Positions 1 to 8,647 of a DNA stretch of 64,000 nt are shown here, piece after piece. Each line of letters begins with the position of its first letter. The first letter of the stretch is position 1. The stretch is taken from positions 2,170,001 through 2,234,000 of the forward strand of contig OY763407.1 in assembly GCA_963667425.1 (NCBI GenBank). Direction: 5' to 3'. Below the pieces are notes generated by a model. The model searched no databases. It was not told the origin of the DNA and saw nothing but the letters and a program-made list of their open reading frames with translations. This stretch comes from G963667425 sp963667425 [NCBI: bacterium]. Lineage in GTDB: Bacteria; UBP6; UBA1177. The position numbers and the translations under genes are program-made.

Positions 1-737
1 ACAAAAAGTTTATATTCATTTCCCCCTGAAAGGTTCATAAAAAGATATGGATCCTTTTCTCCTGCAAGTGGTTTTCTGTCATCATTTCCTGCAACAATTT
101 CTTCTGTTGCACATCTTATAAGAATTGCCAGTTTATCTGTTATATCTTCATCCATAGAATCAATATATATTCCATAATTACCATTTTCAGATGAAATATC
201 TACAGAGGTCATTCCTCCTTTTTCATGGTCAAGCTTTAGCCTCAATTCATTTTCGCTATTTAATGTATATGATTTCTCATCACATGGATTTTCTTTGTCT
301 ATTCTAAACCAGTATTCTCTTTCAAAATTTTTAATTTCAGCAGAATCATCCAAATCTTCAACTGTAAAATAGATGTAACTTGAAAATGGTGCAATTACTT
401 TTATATTATTTTTATGATTTCCCTGAAATGTTACACCTCTCAGTTTCAGCGAAGCATCTTCAAAAACTATTTTGGGGTTGAAATTCTTTTCTCTGCTTTC
501 AAAGGTAAGGTTGTACATCTTTCCAGATTCTGCAGAAAAATAAAAAATATCCTGATCAGGAATTCCTTCTTTTGGTTTGGATATCTTTCCGTAATATGTT
601 TTTCCAAAAACAATTTTGCCTGCGGCAGATGCCTGTGAAAATGAATTATTAGGTTCAACTTCCTTTTCCGCTATTATGGTTTCTTTTTCACAGGCATTTA
701 AGAAAATAAAAATAAATAGAATTAAGAATATTCTCAT
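1..737 (-). CDS. Putative lipoprotein with PPC-like beta domain, 3' end outside window
   Basis: The minus-strand frame is open from an ATG at 735-737 to the window edge, giving at least 245 residues. The N-terminus MRIFLILFIFIFLNACEKE is a lipoprotein signal with lipobox LNAC. The visible part is rich in Tyr/Phe/Ser and beta-type segments (YYGKISKPKEG, DIFYFSAESGKMYNLTFES). These recall bacterial pre-peptidase C-terminal (PPC) domains, though no motif proves it. The ATG directly abuts the stop of the CoA-binding gene, so it is probably the last-read gene of the NfeD/SPFH run. Function unknown; a missing C-terminal domain could change the picture. Confidence 0.72.
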   Translation of the reverse strand, partial: MRIFLILFIFIFLNACEKETIIAEKEVEPNNSFSQASAAGKIVFGKTYYGKISKPKEGIPDQDIFYFSAESGKMYNLTFESREKNFNPKIVFEDASLKLRGVTFQGNHKNNIKVIAPFSSYIYFTVEDLDDSAEIKNFEREYWFRIDKENPCDEKSYTLNSENELRLKLDHEKGGMTSVDISSENGNYGIYIDSMDEDITDKLAILIRCATEEIVAGNDDRKPLAGEKDPYLFMNLSGGNEYKLF

Positions 738-1145
738 TTATGAAAAAAGTCTTTGGTGTTCAATAAGTATACAGGTATTCATTAAGAAAGGGATTCCTTT
801 TTCTTCAAGAATAACTTCTGCACTTTTTGAATAGATTCCAAGCTGTGACCAGAAAAATTTGCATCCCATTTCCACAGCTTCCTTTGCAACTTCTTCAACA
901 TATTCGGAACGTCTGAAAACATTGACGATATCTATTTTTATATCACGCGGAATATCAAGTAGTGAAGCATAGCTTTTTTCACCAAAAATCTCTTCTTCAT
1001 TAGGATTAACAGGTATAACTCTAAAGCCTTTGTCTTTTAGATATTTTCCAATTCTGTATGAAACTCTGTGCGGCTTTCCGCTGAGTCCAACAACAGCTAT
1101 TGTTTCCGAAGTGTTAAAAAGTCTTCTTAAATTGGCATCAAACAT
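738..1145 (-). CDS. CoA-binding domain protein (YccU-like)
   Basis: A 135-residue single-domain protein with a Rossmann start: VVGLSGKPHRVSYRIGKYL (about residues 18-36) followed by GFRVIPVNPN (about 41-50). This is the pattern of the CoA_binding_2 family, which matches the N-terminal nucleotide domain of succinyl-CoA synthetase alpha. The family is small, cytosolic, and of unknown physiological role. The length is usual for the family. Its ATG overlaps the TAA of the SPFH gene by one base (TAATG), which points to translational coupling. Family assignment is secure; function is not. Confidence 0.88.
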   Translation of the reverse strand: MFDANLRRLFNTSETIAVVGLSGKPHRVSYRIGKYLKDKGFRVIPVNPNEEEIFGEKSYASLLDIPRDIKIDIVNVFRRSEYVEEVAKEAVEMGCKFFWSQLGIYSKSAEVILEEKGIPFLMNTCILIEHQRLFS

Positions 1146-2086
1146 TACTTTTTAACCTCATCACGTGTTTTTGCAAGATCTATCATTGCGCCAACAGAAC
1201 TCATAAAATCAGCTGTCTGATAAGGCATAAAAACTTTGTTAGATGGACCTTCAGCAATTTTCTGCATTGTTTCAAGGTATTTAACAGCAAGAACATCTTC
1301 TGTTGCTCTGCCTTCATGAATTGCATTAAATATCATATTAATTGCCTGTGCTTCAGCTTTTTGAACCTCAAGAATAGCCAAAGCTTTACCCTGAGCTTTG
1401 AGAATCTGTGACTGTTTGTCGCCCTCTGCTTTTGCTATTTCAGCATCTCTGTTTCCTTCTGCCTGAAGAATTTGAGCTGTTTTTACACCCTCTGCATTTG
1501 TAACCATAGCTCTTCTTTCTCTTTCGGCTTTCATCTGTTTTGTCATGGCTTCTTCAATTTCTGAAGGCGGATTGATATTTTTAAGCTCAACTCTTGTAAC
1601 TTTGATTCCCCAAGGATCTGTAGCTTCATCAAGAGCTATCTGAAGTGTTGAATTTACCTTTTCTCTTGATGTAAGAGTCTCATCAAGTGCAAGTTCACCC
1701 ATAATATTTCTTATGTTTGTAATTGCCAGCTGTCTTATAGCAAATGTGATATTTGATATTTCATAAACAGCCTTCTGCGGATCTACAACCTGAAAATATA
1801 TAACAGAATCGACCTGCATTGTAACGTTGTCTTTTGTAATAACAGGCTGAGGATCAAAATCCATAACCTGCTCTCTTAAATCAATTCTGTCAACCATTCT
1901 TCCTTTAAAATCAAAATATCTCTTTGCGTCGATAATCGGCACGATAAAATGGAGACCGCTGTCACATTTTTTGTGAAAACGTCCAAGCCTTTCAATAATC
2001 ATAACTTCTGACTGGCGAACAATAATGATTCCCTTTCCTATAAAGAAAAGAAGTCCGACTATAAAAACAATAAGAATAACACTCAT
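1145..2086 (-). CDS. qmcA: SPFH/band-7 membrane protease-regulator family protein (QmcA/stomatin-like)
   Basis: 313 residues: an N-terminal membrane anchor (ILIVFIVGLLFFIGKGIIIV, about 4-23), then a band-7/SPFH domain (VRQSEVMIIERLGRFHKKCDSG; FDPQPVITKDNVTMQVDSV). A long Ala/Glu/Lys coiled coil follows (MKAERERRAMVTNAEGVKTA region, about 185-245). This is the usual paraslipin/QmcA architecture and length. In other bacteria such proteins form large membrane rings and occur beside NfeD proteins, exactly as here: the NfeD stop lies immediately before this ATG, and its GGAG is read inside the end of the NfeD gene. Likely role is membrane-domain organisation or FtsH regulation, by family analogy. 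Confidence 0.93.
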   Translation of the reverse strand: MSVILIVFIVGLLFFIGKGIIIVRQSEVMIIERLGRFHKKCDSGLHFIVPIIDAKRYFDFKGRMVDRIDLREQVMDFDPQPVITKDNVTMQVDSVIYFQVVDPQKAVYEISNITFAIRQLAITNIRNIMGELALDETLTSREKVNSTLQIALDEATDPWGIKVTRVELKNINPPSEIEEAMTKQMKAERERRAMVTNAEGVKTAQILQAEGNRDAEIAKAEGDKQSQILKAQGKALAILEVQKAEAQAINMIFNAIHEGRATEDVLAVKYLETMQKIAEGPSNKVFMPYQTADFMSSVGAMIDLAKTRDEVKK

Positions 2087-2536
2087 TTAATACTCCTTTT
2101 TTATTACAGTTAATGTGACACCTTCTATTTTGGCAACAACAACAAAAGACCCTTTTTCTATATCTTCATCAGCTTTTGCTCTCCATGTTTTGCCATCTAT
2201 TTTTACGATTCCTGGTTTATTGTGTGAAATAGTTTCAAGAAGTTCTGTTTCAATCCCGATAAGTCTGTCAACATTTGTTTTCTGATCTTTTCCCCTTTTC
2301 ATCTTCGGTTTTATATAAAGCTGAAAAAGAACCATAAAACCGGCAGAAGAAACAAAGAAAATAAGAAGCTGAAAAGGAAATCCGAAATTGGTAAGAGCAA
2401 GCAGCAATGCTGTTATAAGAGCTCCAATTCCCATGGGAAGAATAAAAAAAGTTACAGAGAACATCTCAACTATAATCAGAATTACACCAATAATTGTCCA
2501 AATCATTACAGGAGAGAGAGTAGATAAAGTATCCAT
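2087..2536 (-). CDS. NfeD-family membrane protein (short form)
   Basis: 149 residues from the ATG at 2534-2536. This start is chosen because GGAGG lies 6-7 bases before it, and because a good promoter -10 at 2567-2572 lies downstream of the alternative ATG at 2576-2578, which would therefore not be transcribed from it. Three hydrophobic segments fill about residues 8-75, followed by a C-terminal OB-fold-like beta domain (GIVKIDGKTWRAKADEDIEKG). This matches the short NfeD1b type without the serine protease part. It partners SPFH proteins, and the downstream neighbour is exactly that. Confidence 0.9.
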   Translation of the reverse strand: MDTLSTLSPVMIWTIIGVILIIVEMFSVTFFILPMGIGALITALLLALTNFGFPFQLLIFFVSSAGFMVLFQLYIKPKMKRGKDQKTNVDRLIGIETELLETISHNKPGIVKIDGKTWRAKADEDIEKGSFVVVAKIEGVTLTVIKKEY

Positions 2537-2566
2537 AAAAAACCTCCAAGAGTGATAACCGGAAAG

Positions 2567-2594
2567 ATTATAAATCAAAATGATGTAAATTCAA
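2567..2594 (-). promoter_or_regulatory. Sigma-70-type promoter for the NfeD-SPFH operon
   Basis: On the minus strand TTGAAT and TATAAT are separated by 16 bases, with TATAAT a perfect -10. Predicted transcription starts near 2560, about 25 bases before the chosen NfeD ATG. Confidence 0.65.
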
Positions 2595-2641
2595 ATTAAA
2601 CCCATACTTACTACATTTTTTGTATAACAGGCTCTGAATTT

Positions 2642-2670
2642 TTGTTTTTTTTATTAAAAACAGTTATATA
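2642..2670 (+). promoter_or_regulatory. Candidate promoter for ridA
   Basis: TTGTTT and TATATA are separated by 17 bases, about 45 bases upstream of the ridA ATG. The -35 is weak and the region is A+T-rich, so this is only a candidate. Confidence 0.35.
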
Positions 2671-2712
2671 TCTTCGTCTGTTTTACGTTAAATTTAAAAT
2701 CAGGAGAAAAAA

Positions 2713-3090
2713 ATGAAAAAGATTATCAGTTCACCAAATGCTCCAAAAGCTATCGGACCTTATTCTCAGGCAGTTCTTGCAAATGATACTCTTTACATTT
2801 CAGGTCAGCTTCCGCTTGATCCTGAAACAATGACCATAAAAGGTGAAACTGCTGCAGAGCAGGCTGAAATGTCCTTCAAAAACATCGAAGCAATTCTTAA
2901 AGAAGCTGGTATGGGATTTGAAAATGTTGTAAAAATGACAGTTTTACTCGCCGATATAAGCGATTTTAAATCTGTTAATGAAGTTTACGCCCGTTTTTAC
3001 GCATCAGATTTTCCTGCAAGAGCAGCATATGCTGTAAAATCTCTACCAATGGGCGCGCTTGTTGAAATCGAATCAATCGCTGTAAAATGA
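2713..3090 (+). CDS. ridA: RidA family enamine/imine deaminase
   Basis: 125 residues, the usual RidA (YjgF/YER057c/UK114) length. Hallmarks in order: APKAIGPYSQAV at the N-terminus, YISGQLPLDP (about 28-37), and the C-terminal block FPARAAYAVKSLPMGALVEIE, which carries the conserved Arg of the family active site. RidA hydrolyses reactive 2-aminoacrylate and related imines released by PLP enzymes in the cytosol. AGGAG precedes the ATG. The next gene overlaps its stop by 4 bases. Confidence 0.95.
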   Translation: MKKIISSPNAPKAIGPYSQAVLANDTLYISGQLPLDPETMTIKGETAAEQAEMSFKNIEAILKEAGMGFENVVKMTVLLADISDFKSVNEVYARFYASDFPARAAYAVKSLPMGALVEIESIAVK

Positions 3091-3323
3091 CAATAAAACT
3101 TACAAAAGAACAGCATGAAAAAGCTATTGACGAGATAAAATATTATTACTTAAATGAAAGAGAAGAAGAAATATCAAACCTTGCAGCAGATATGCTGTTG
3201 GACTTTTTTATAAAAGAAATTGCTCCCATGATATATAATCAGGCATTAGATGATGCAAAAACATGGTTTACAACAAAGCTTGTCGATCTTGATATAGACT
3301 TTCAGCTTCTTGAAAAAGAATAA
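3087..3323 (+). CDS. DUF2164 family small protein
   Basis: 78 residues, no signal peptide, predicted mostly helical and acidic. The sequence pattern (KLTKEQHEKAIDEIKYYYLN; LAADMLLDFFIKEIAPMIYN; ALDDAK) matches my memory of the DUF2164 family, whose function is not known. The ATG overlaps the ridA TGA as ATGA, so the two genes are probably translationally coupled. No catalytic motif is visible. Confidence 0.8.
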   Translation: MTIKLTKEQHEKAIDEIKYYYLNEREEEISNLAADMLLDFFIKEIAPMIYNQALDDAKTWFTTKLVDLDIDFQLLEKE

Positions 3324-3370
3324 TATATTTTATTAGATTCTTTACCAATTTATCATTTGATTTCCTTTCT

Positions 3371-3398
3371 TTGACAATATTATCTTCACTCTTATAAT
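3371..3398 (+). promoter_or_regulatory. Consensus sigma-70-type promoter for the helicase gene
   Basis: TTGACA and TATAAT, both perfect hexamers, are spaced by 16 bases. The predicted start is near 3405, and the ATG at 3424 is preceded by GGGGGA. Confidence 0.8.
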
Positions 3399-3423
3399 TA
3401 GGCGTTTTTTTCATGGGGGATTT

Positions 3424-5421
3424 ATGAAACTTCTTCTTAGTGATGTTCAGAAAAAGGCGGTTCTTACTACTGAAGGCCCTGTTCTTGTTTTTGCTGGTGC
3501 AGGCAGCGGTAAAACCAGAGTTATAACCTACAGAATAGCGTATCTTATTAAAGAGAAAGATGTTTCACCCGAAAATATTCTTGCTGTAACTTTTACAAAC
3601 AAGGCTGCAAAGGAAATGAAGGGGAGAATTGCATCTCTTCTGAATGACGACACAATTGTAAAGAATATTACAGTAAGCACTTTTCACTCTTTAGGTTTGA
3701 GAATTTTAAAAGCTGAGCATAAAAAGATAGGTTATCCTTCAAATTTTGTTATCTATACTCCATATGAACAGGTCGAGCTTTTAAAAAAAATCATGGATGA
3801 AAGAGGCGTTTCAAGAGAGCGTTTTTCTCCTTCATCAACTCTTGCAATCTTATCTTCATATAAAAACGATCCTTCACTCAAAGATGACAAAACTCTCAAT
3901 ACAAACCCTAAATATCGTGTAGCTAAAGAGCTTTATCCTTTCTTCAATGATGCTTTAAAAGCTGCCGGAGCTATGGATTTTGATGATCTTATCATCAAAG
4001 TTAATGAACTTTTTGACAACAACCCTGATGTTCGTAAAAAATATGCTTCCAAATATAGATATATTATGGTTGATGAGTATCAGGACACTAACACTTCGCA
4101 ATATAAAATTGTTAAGCATCTTGCATCTGTTCACGGCAATGTTTGCGTTGTTGGCGATGATGATCAGAGTATTTACAGCTGGCGTGGTGCAAAAGTTGAA
4201 AATATTCTTAATTTTGAAAGAGATTTCGAGGGCTCAACGGTTATAAAGCTTGAAGAAAATTACCGTTCTATTGATACTATCGTTGAAGCGGCGTCTTCTC
4301 TTATTCAGAAAAATCGTGTAAGAGCAAATAAAAAAGTATTTACTTCAAATAATGCTTCTGAAGGCGAAGGAATAGAGATTATTGATTGCGATGATGAAAA
4401 AGATGAAGCAGAAAGAATAGCTCAGATTGTTGACGATTACATAACTGAAGGTCTTGAATATAAACACATGGCTGTTTTAATAAGAGCAAACCATCAATCT
4501 GCTGCATTTGAATTTGCCTTTAGAAAAGATAGAATTCCTTATAAAATAATTGGCGGTCAGAAATTCTTTGAAAATAAGGAAATAAAAGATCTTGTCGCTT
4601 ATTTAAGAATTCTTGTTCATCCAAAAGATGAAATATCTTTTAGAAGAATCATAAACTACCCGACGAGAGGAATCGGAACGACATGTCAGGAAATACTTTT
4701 TGAAAAATCAGATTCTGAAAAAACGTATCCTCTTGATATTATAAAAAACGTTGAAGATTACAGCACTGTGTTTAAATCTCAGCAGGTAACTGCTCTTGAA
4801 AAATTTAGGGCTCTATATGATTCTCTTATAAGATCTATGGAAAAAGAAACACCAATTAAGTTTGGTGAAATTCTTGTTGACAGGATTTCTCTTAAATCTC
4901 AGGTTGTTAAAAGTGCTGAAAATGAAACTGTTGCCAAAATCAAGCTTGATAATATAAATGAATTCATAAATCTGATCAGTGTTCATCATGATTCAATGGA
5001 TGAGAAGCTTTACGGGCTTGAATTTTTTGCCGATTTTATCAACAGCATTTCGCTTGTTCAAAGCGGTGAAGAGGAAAATTCCGATAATGCAGTTACAATA
5101 ATTACAGCCCACTCTGCAAAAGGACTTGAATTTGACACAGTTTTTCTTGCCGGTTTTTATGAAGGCGGTTTTCCAAACATAAGAGCTATAACTGAAGGCG
5201 ATATTGATGAAGAAAGAAGGCTTGCATATGTTGCCTTCACAAGAGCAGAGAAGAGACTTATCATAACTGTTCCTGCCGAAGTCAGACGCTTTGGAAAAAG
5301 AGAGCTTGTTACTGCATCAAGATTTATAGAAGAATCAAATATAATAGACACGAGATATACTTCTATGCCGGAATATGAATCTGTGGCAGATTTTCTTGAT
5401 AAAATCATCGAAAGAGACTAA
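3424..5421 (+). CDS. UvrD/Rep/PcrA-family superfamily-1 DNA helicase
   Basis: 665 residues with the complete SF1A motif set: Q-motif region LSDVQKKAV, Walker A GAGSGKT (about 26-32), FTNKAAKEMKGR, Walker B DEYQDT, GDDDQSIYSWRGA, EENYRS, TAHSAKGLEFD and YVAFTRAEKRL. This is an ATP-driven 3'-5' helicase of repair or replication restart. The length and the stretch GGQKFFENKEIKDLVAYLR are closest to Rep/PcrA. The C-terminal tail seen in many PcrA/UvrD proteins is absent, so I do not choose between the names. It is monocistronic behind a consensus promoter. Confidence 0.95.
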   Translation: MKLLLSDVQKKAVLTTEGPVLVFAGAGSGKTRVITYRIAYLIKEKDVSPENILAVTFTNKAAKEMKGRIASLLNDDTIVKNITVSTFHSLGLRILKAEHKKIGYPSNFVIYTPYEQVELLKKIMDERGVSRERFSPSSTLAILSSYKNDPSLKDDKTLNTNPKYRVAKELYPFFNDALKAAGAMDFDDLIIKVNELFDNNPDVRKKYASKYRYIMVDEYQDTNTSQYKIVKHLASVHGNVCVVGDDDQSIYSWRGAKVENILNFERDFEGSTVIKLEENYRSIDTIVEAASSLIQKNRVRANKKVFTSNNASEGEGIEIIDCDDEKDEAERIAQIVDDYITEGLEYKHMAVLIRANHQSAAFEFAFRKDRIPYKIIGGQKFFENKEIKDLVAYLRILVHPKDEISFRRIINYPTRGIGTTCQEILFEKSDSEKTYPLDIIKNVEDYSTVFKSQQVTALEKFRALYDSLIRSMEKETPIKFGEILVDRISLKSQVVKSAENETVAKIKLDNINEFINLISVHHDSMDEKLYGLEFFADFINSISLVQSGEEENSDNAVTIITAHSAKGLEFDTVFLAGFYEGGFPNIRAITEGDIDEERRLAYVAFTRAEKRLIITVPAEVRRFGKRELVTASRFIEESNIIDTRYTSMPEYESVADFLDKIIERD

Positions 5422-5507
5422 CAAAAGTTTTTTTACCCGACTCCTTGACTTGACAAAATTATGAATAAAAAGAAAATTGATTTGTCTAATTTTTTAGGGA
5501 GGGAGTC

Positions 5508-7172
5508 ATGCTTACCGATTATCAGATAGCATCCGCAGTAAAACCCGAACCAATCGAAGAGATAGCTTCAAAAATGGGACTTTTGGAAGAACATATCACA
5601 CCCTGGGGAAGAGGTGTTGCCAAAATTTCGCTAAAAGCCAGAGAAAAAGGAAATCAAAAAGCTAAAACCATTTTAGTTACAGCAATGACACCAACGCCTG
5701 CAGGAGAAGGAAAAACTACTGTAAGTATCGGTCTTAATGAAGCGTTAAATAAAATAGGAAAAAAATCTATTGTAACGCTGAGGGAGCCAAGTTTAGGCCC
5801 GGTTTTCGGAGTAAAAGGAGGTGCTGCCGGCGGCGGATATTCTCAGGTTATTCCGATGGATTCAATAAATTTACACTTTACAGGAGATATTCACGCAGTT
5901 ACAGCTGCACACAATCTTCTTGCCGCTCTTCTTGACAACAACTACAGCAGAGTGACTCAAAGATGTCTTCTTCCAAGAGAAATAACATGGCACAGAGTTC
6001 TGGATATGAATGACAGAGCATTAAGGAATATTGTTATTGGTCTTGGAAAAGAAGCGGGAATGCTTAGAGAAAGCAAGTTCGATATAACAGCCTCTTCAGA
6101 AATCATGGCGATTTTAGGATTAAGCTGGGACACTATAGATCTTAAAGAACGTTTGTCCAGAATAATCCTTGCAGAAACAGCTTCAGGAATTCCTTTTACA
6201 GCAGGAGATCTTAAAGCTCATGGAGCCATGGCTATTTTACTTAAAGATGCAATGATGCCCAATCTTGTTCAGACTCTTGAAGGCAATCCGGCAATTATTC
6301 ATACAGGACCGTTTGCAAATATAGCTCACGGCACAAACTCTATTGTTGCAACAGACATTGCCAGGAAATACAGCGATTTTGTCGTTATTGAAGCAGGTTT
6401 TGCAAGCGATTTGGGTGCTGAAAAATTTTTTAACCTTGTAAGCAGAACAAAAGGGATGGAACCGCCTGATGCTGTTGTCATTGTTGCAACACTTAAAGCA
6501 GTTAAATTTCATGGCGAAGCTTCAGTTAAAAATCTTGGCGCTCCTGACAGAGAGGCTCTGATAAAAGGTTTTGAAAACTTAAAAGGTCACATAGAAAATA
6601 TGCGGGCTTTTGGAAGAGATGTTTTTGTAGCTCTTAACCGCTATGAAAATGATACAGATGAAGAAATAAAGCTTTTAAAAAATCTTGTCAGCGAAGCCAA
6701 TTCGGAATGTTATGAAACTACCGTCTGGGCAAATGGCGGAAACGGAGCACTTGAACTTGCCGAAGCAGTTTCCAAAGCAGCGGAAAAAGAAAAGGATGCA
6801 GTAAAATTCACATATGAACTTTCAGATGATCCTGTTGTTAAAATTGAAAAAATCGCTACAAAAATTTATGGAGCAGATTCTGTTCACATTCCCAGAAAAG
6901 TTTTAAATAAAATCGAGCAAAGAAAAGAATGGGGCGCAGGCAACGTTCCGATATGTATGGCAAAAACACAGTATTCATTTTCCGATAATCCAAAGCTGAA
7001 AGGAAGGCCAAAAGGCTTTAAACTTGAAGTTTCTGATGTAAAATTTTCTGCCGGAGCAGGTTTTATGGTTGTTTACACAGGAGATATAATGACAATGCCA
7101 GGACTTTCTGCAACCCCTGCGGCAACAATGATGGATATTGACGACAAGGGAGAGATAACAGGACTGTTTTAA
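5508..7172 (+). CDS. fhs: Formate-tetrahydrofolate ligase
   Basis: 554 residues, the normal length for this family. Markers: the P-loop-like TPTPAGEGKTTVSIGL (about 63-78), REPSLGPVFGVKGGAAGGGY, DIHAVTAAHNLLAALLDN, and the C-terminal VYTGDIMTMPGL. The enzyme makes 10-formyl-THF from formate, THF and ATP in one-carbon metabolism. A strong GGGAGGGAG ribosome site precedes the ATG. A TTGACA-like element occurs at 5450-5455 but no convincing -10 follows. Presence of fhs suggests use of formate as a one-carbon source; nothing else of an acetyl-CoA pathway is seen here. Confidence 0.97.
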   Translation: MLTDYQIASAVKPEPIEEIASKMGLLEEHITPWGRGVAKISLKAREKGNQKAKTILVTAMTPTPAGEGKTTVSIGLNEALNKIGKKSIVTLREPSLGPVFGVKGGAAGGGYSQVIPMDSINLHFTGDIHAVTAAHNLLAALLDNNYSRVTQRCLLPREITWHRVLDMNDRALRNIVIGLGKEAGMLRESKFDITASSEIMAILGLSWDTIDLKERLSRIILAETASGIPFTAGDLKAHGAMAILLKDAMMPNLVQTLEGNPAIIHTGPFANIAHGTNSIVATDIARKYSDFVVIEAGFASDLGAEKFFNLVSRTKGMEPPDAVVIVATLKAVKFHGEASVKNLGAPDREALIKGFENLKGHIENMRAFGRDVFVALNRYENDTDEEIKLLKNLVSEANSECYETTVWANGGNGALELAEAVSKAAEKEKDAVKFTYELSDDPVVKIEKIATKIYGADSVHIPRKVLNKIEQRKEWGAGNVPICMAKTQYSFSDNPKLKGRPKGFKLEVSDVKFSAGAGFMVVYTGDIMTMPGLSATPAATMMDIDDKGEITGLF

Positions 7173-7200
7173 ATTTGCGCATTTTTCTTAAAAATTCCAA

Positions 7201-7228
7201 TTGATTTTTTTATTTCTTAAAGTATTCT
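7201..7228 (+). promoter_or_regulatory. Candidate promoter for rimO
   Basis: TTGATT and TATTCT with a 16-base spacer lie 28 bases upstream of the rimO ATG. GGAG is placed 5 bases before the ATG. Confidence 0.5.
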
Positions 7229-7255
7229 CTAAACGATTTTTTTATTTGGAGAGTT

Positions 7256-8563
7256 ATGAAAAAATTTTATTTTGAAACATTAGGCTGTGCCAAAAACCGT
7301 GTTGATGCTGAAATTGCCATTGCAAAACTTATTGAGTCGGGTCTTGAATTTGTCAATGAGCCATCTGAAGCTGATTTTATTATTTTAAACAGCTGCGGAT
7401 TTATCGAACCGGCAAGAGAAGAGACAATAGAACGATTCTTTGATTTGTATTCAGAAAAAAATGAATCTGCAAAAATGGTTCTTTCAGGATGTCTTCCACG
7501 TCTTTTCCCTGAAATGGCGGAAGAACTTCGGGAAGCGGATTATATTTTGGGAATTGACGCTCTTTCAGAAATTGCCGAAATTTTAAAAAAGAAGGAAAGA
7601 ACAATAAAAATAGAGAAAGACCCTAAATTTATATACTCTTCAAATGACTCAAGAGTTCTTTCACTTTCTCCGCATGTTGCCTATCTTAAAATTGCAGACG
7701 GTTGTGACAACTGCTGCACCTACTGCTCTATTCCAAGAATCAGAGGACATTTCAGAGAAAGAGAGCTTAGCGACATAATAAAGGAAGAAAAAAGGCTTAT
7801 TGAGTCAGGAATAAAAGAAATCGTCATCATAGCTCAGGATCCGACAAGATACGGCTCAACAAATGGTTCATCGCTTCCAAAACTTATTAAGGAAATGGAT
7901 AAAATCGAAGGAGAATACAGATTAAGAATCATGTACCTTTACCCTTCAAGAGTAACAGATGAAGTGCTTGATGCAATAAAAGAATCTACCCACTTTATCC
8001 CTTACTTTGACATTCCGGTTCAGCATATCTCTTCTAAAGTTCTAAAAGAGATGAACAGAAGCTACACAGAAAAAGAAGTATACGATCTTATTGAGCGGAT
8101 AAAAGCAAAATTCGGTGACAAAGCAACATTAAGAACATCAATAATTACCGGCTTCCCGACTGAAAGTGAAGAAGATTTTCAGTTGCTTGAAGAATTTATA
8201 AAGAAAGATATTTTTGATTACAGTGGTGTATTTTCATATTCAAAAGAAGAGACAACTCCGGCAGCTTCAATGGCAAATTTAAGTGAAGATGATCTTGCCG
8301 AAAGATATTCGGCAATTCAATCTGAAGCTTTTCTCTCAATGGAAAGAAAACTTGAAAGATTCATCGGAAAGGAAACTACAGTTCTTTTTGAAAAGATAGA
8401 TAGTGAAGCATCTCTCTGTATCGGTCTTGCCGAATTTCAGGCTCCTGAAGCTGATGGAGAAATCTATCTTACAAATGTAACAGACGAAAAACCGGGCGAT
8501 TTTGTTAAAGTTATTATAAAAGAACGTGACGGTGTCGACTTTACAGCAGAAATAATCCGTTAA
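7256..8563 (+). CDS. rimO: Ribosomal protein S12 methylthiotransferase RimO
   Basis: 435 residues with the three-part MiaB/RimO layout. The N-terminal UPF0004 domain holds the first-cluster cysteines (LGCAKNRVDAE, LNSCGFIEPA, LSGCLPR). The radical-SAM core has C-x3-C-x2-C in GCDNCCTYCSIPRIRG (about 154-169), and a TRAM-like C-terminal domain follows. The LGCAKNRVD start and the PRIRG context fit RimO rather than MiaB. It methylthiolates the conserved Asp of ribosomal protein S12 in an iron-sulphur, SAM-dependent reaction. The gene is probably monocistronic. Confidence 0.95.
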   Translation: MKKFYFETLGCAKNRVDAEIAIAKLIESGLEFVNEPSEADFIILNSCGFIEPAREETIERFFDLYSEKNESAKMVLSGCLPRLFPEMAEELREADYILGIDALSEIAEILKKKERTIKIEKDPKFIYSSNDSRVLSLSPHVAYLKIADGCDNCCTYCSIPRIRGHFRERELSDIIKEEKRLIESGIKEIVIIAQDPTRYGSTNGSSLPKLIKEMDKIEGEYRLRIMYLYPSRVTDEVLDAIKESTHFIPYFDIPVQHISSKVLKEMNRSYTEKEVYDLIERIKAKFGDKATLRTSIITGFPTESEEDFQLLEEFIKKDIFDYSGVFSYSKEETTPAASMANLSEDDLAERYSAIQSEAFLSMERKLERFIGKETTVLFEKIDSEASLCIGLAEFQAPEADGEIYLTNVTDEKPGDFVKVIIKERDGVDFTAEIIR

Positions 8564-8578
8564 TTTTACTTTTCCCTC

Positions 8579-8606
8579 TTGACCTTCAAAAAATCAGACT
8601 TATATA
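8579..8606 (+). promoter_or_regulatory. Promoter for htpG
   Basis: TTGACC and TATATA are separated by 16 bases, 41 bases upstream of the chosen htpG ATG. No heat-shock (sigma-32 or CIRCE) element is visible. Confidence 0.6.
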
Positions 8607-8647
8607 AAGCGCTGTTTTATTGTAATAATTTTTTTTGGAGGCTTAAT

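Noticed and set aside
2537-2578. Upstream ATG of the NfeD gene at 2578
   Set aside because: It lies upstream of the predicted -10 and has no ribosome site; the ATG at 2536 has GGAGG.
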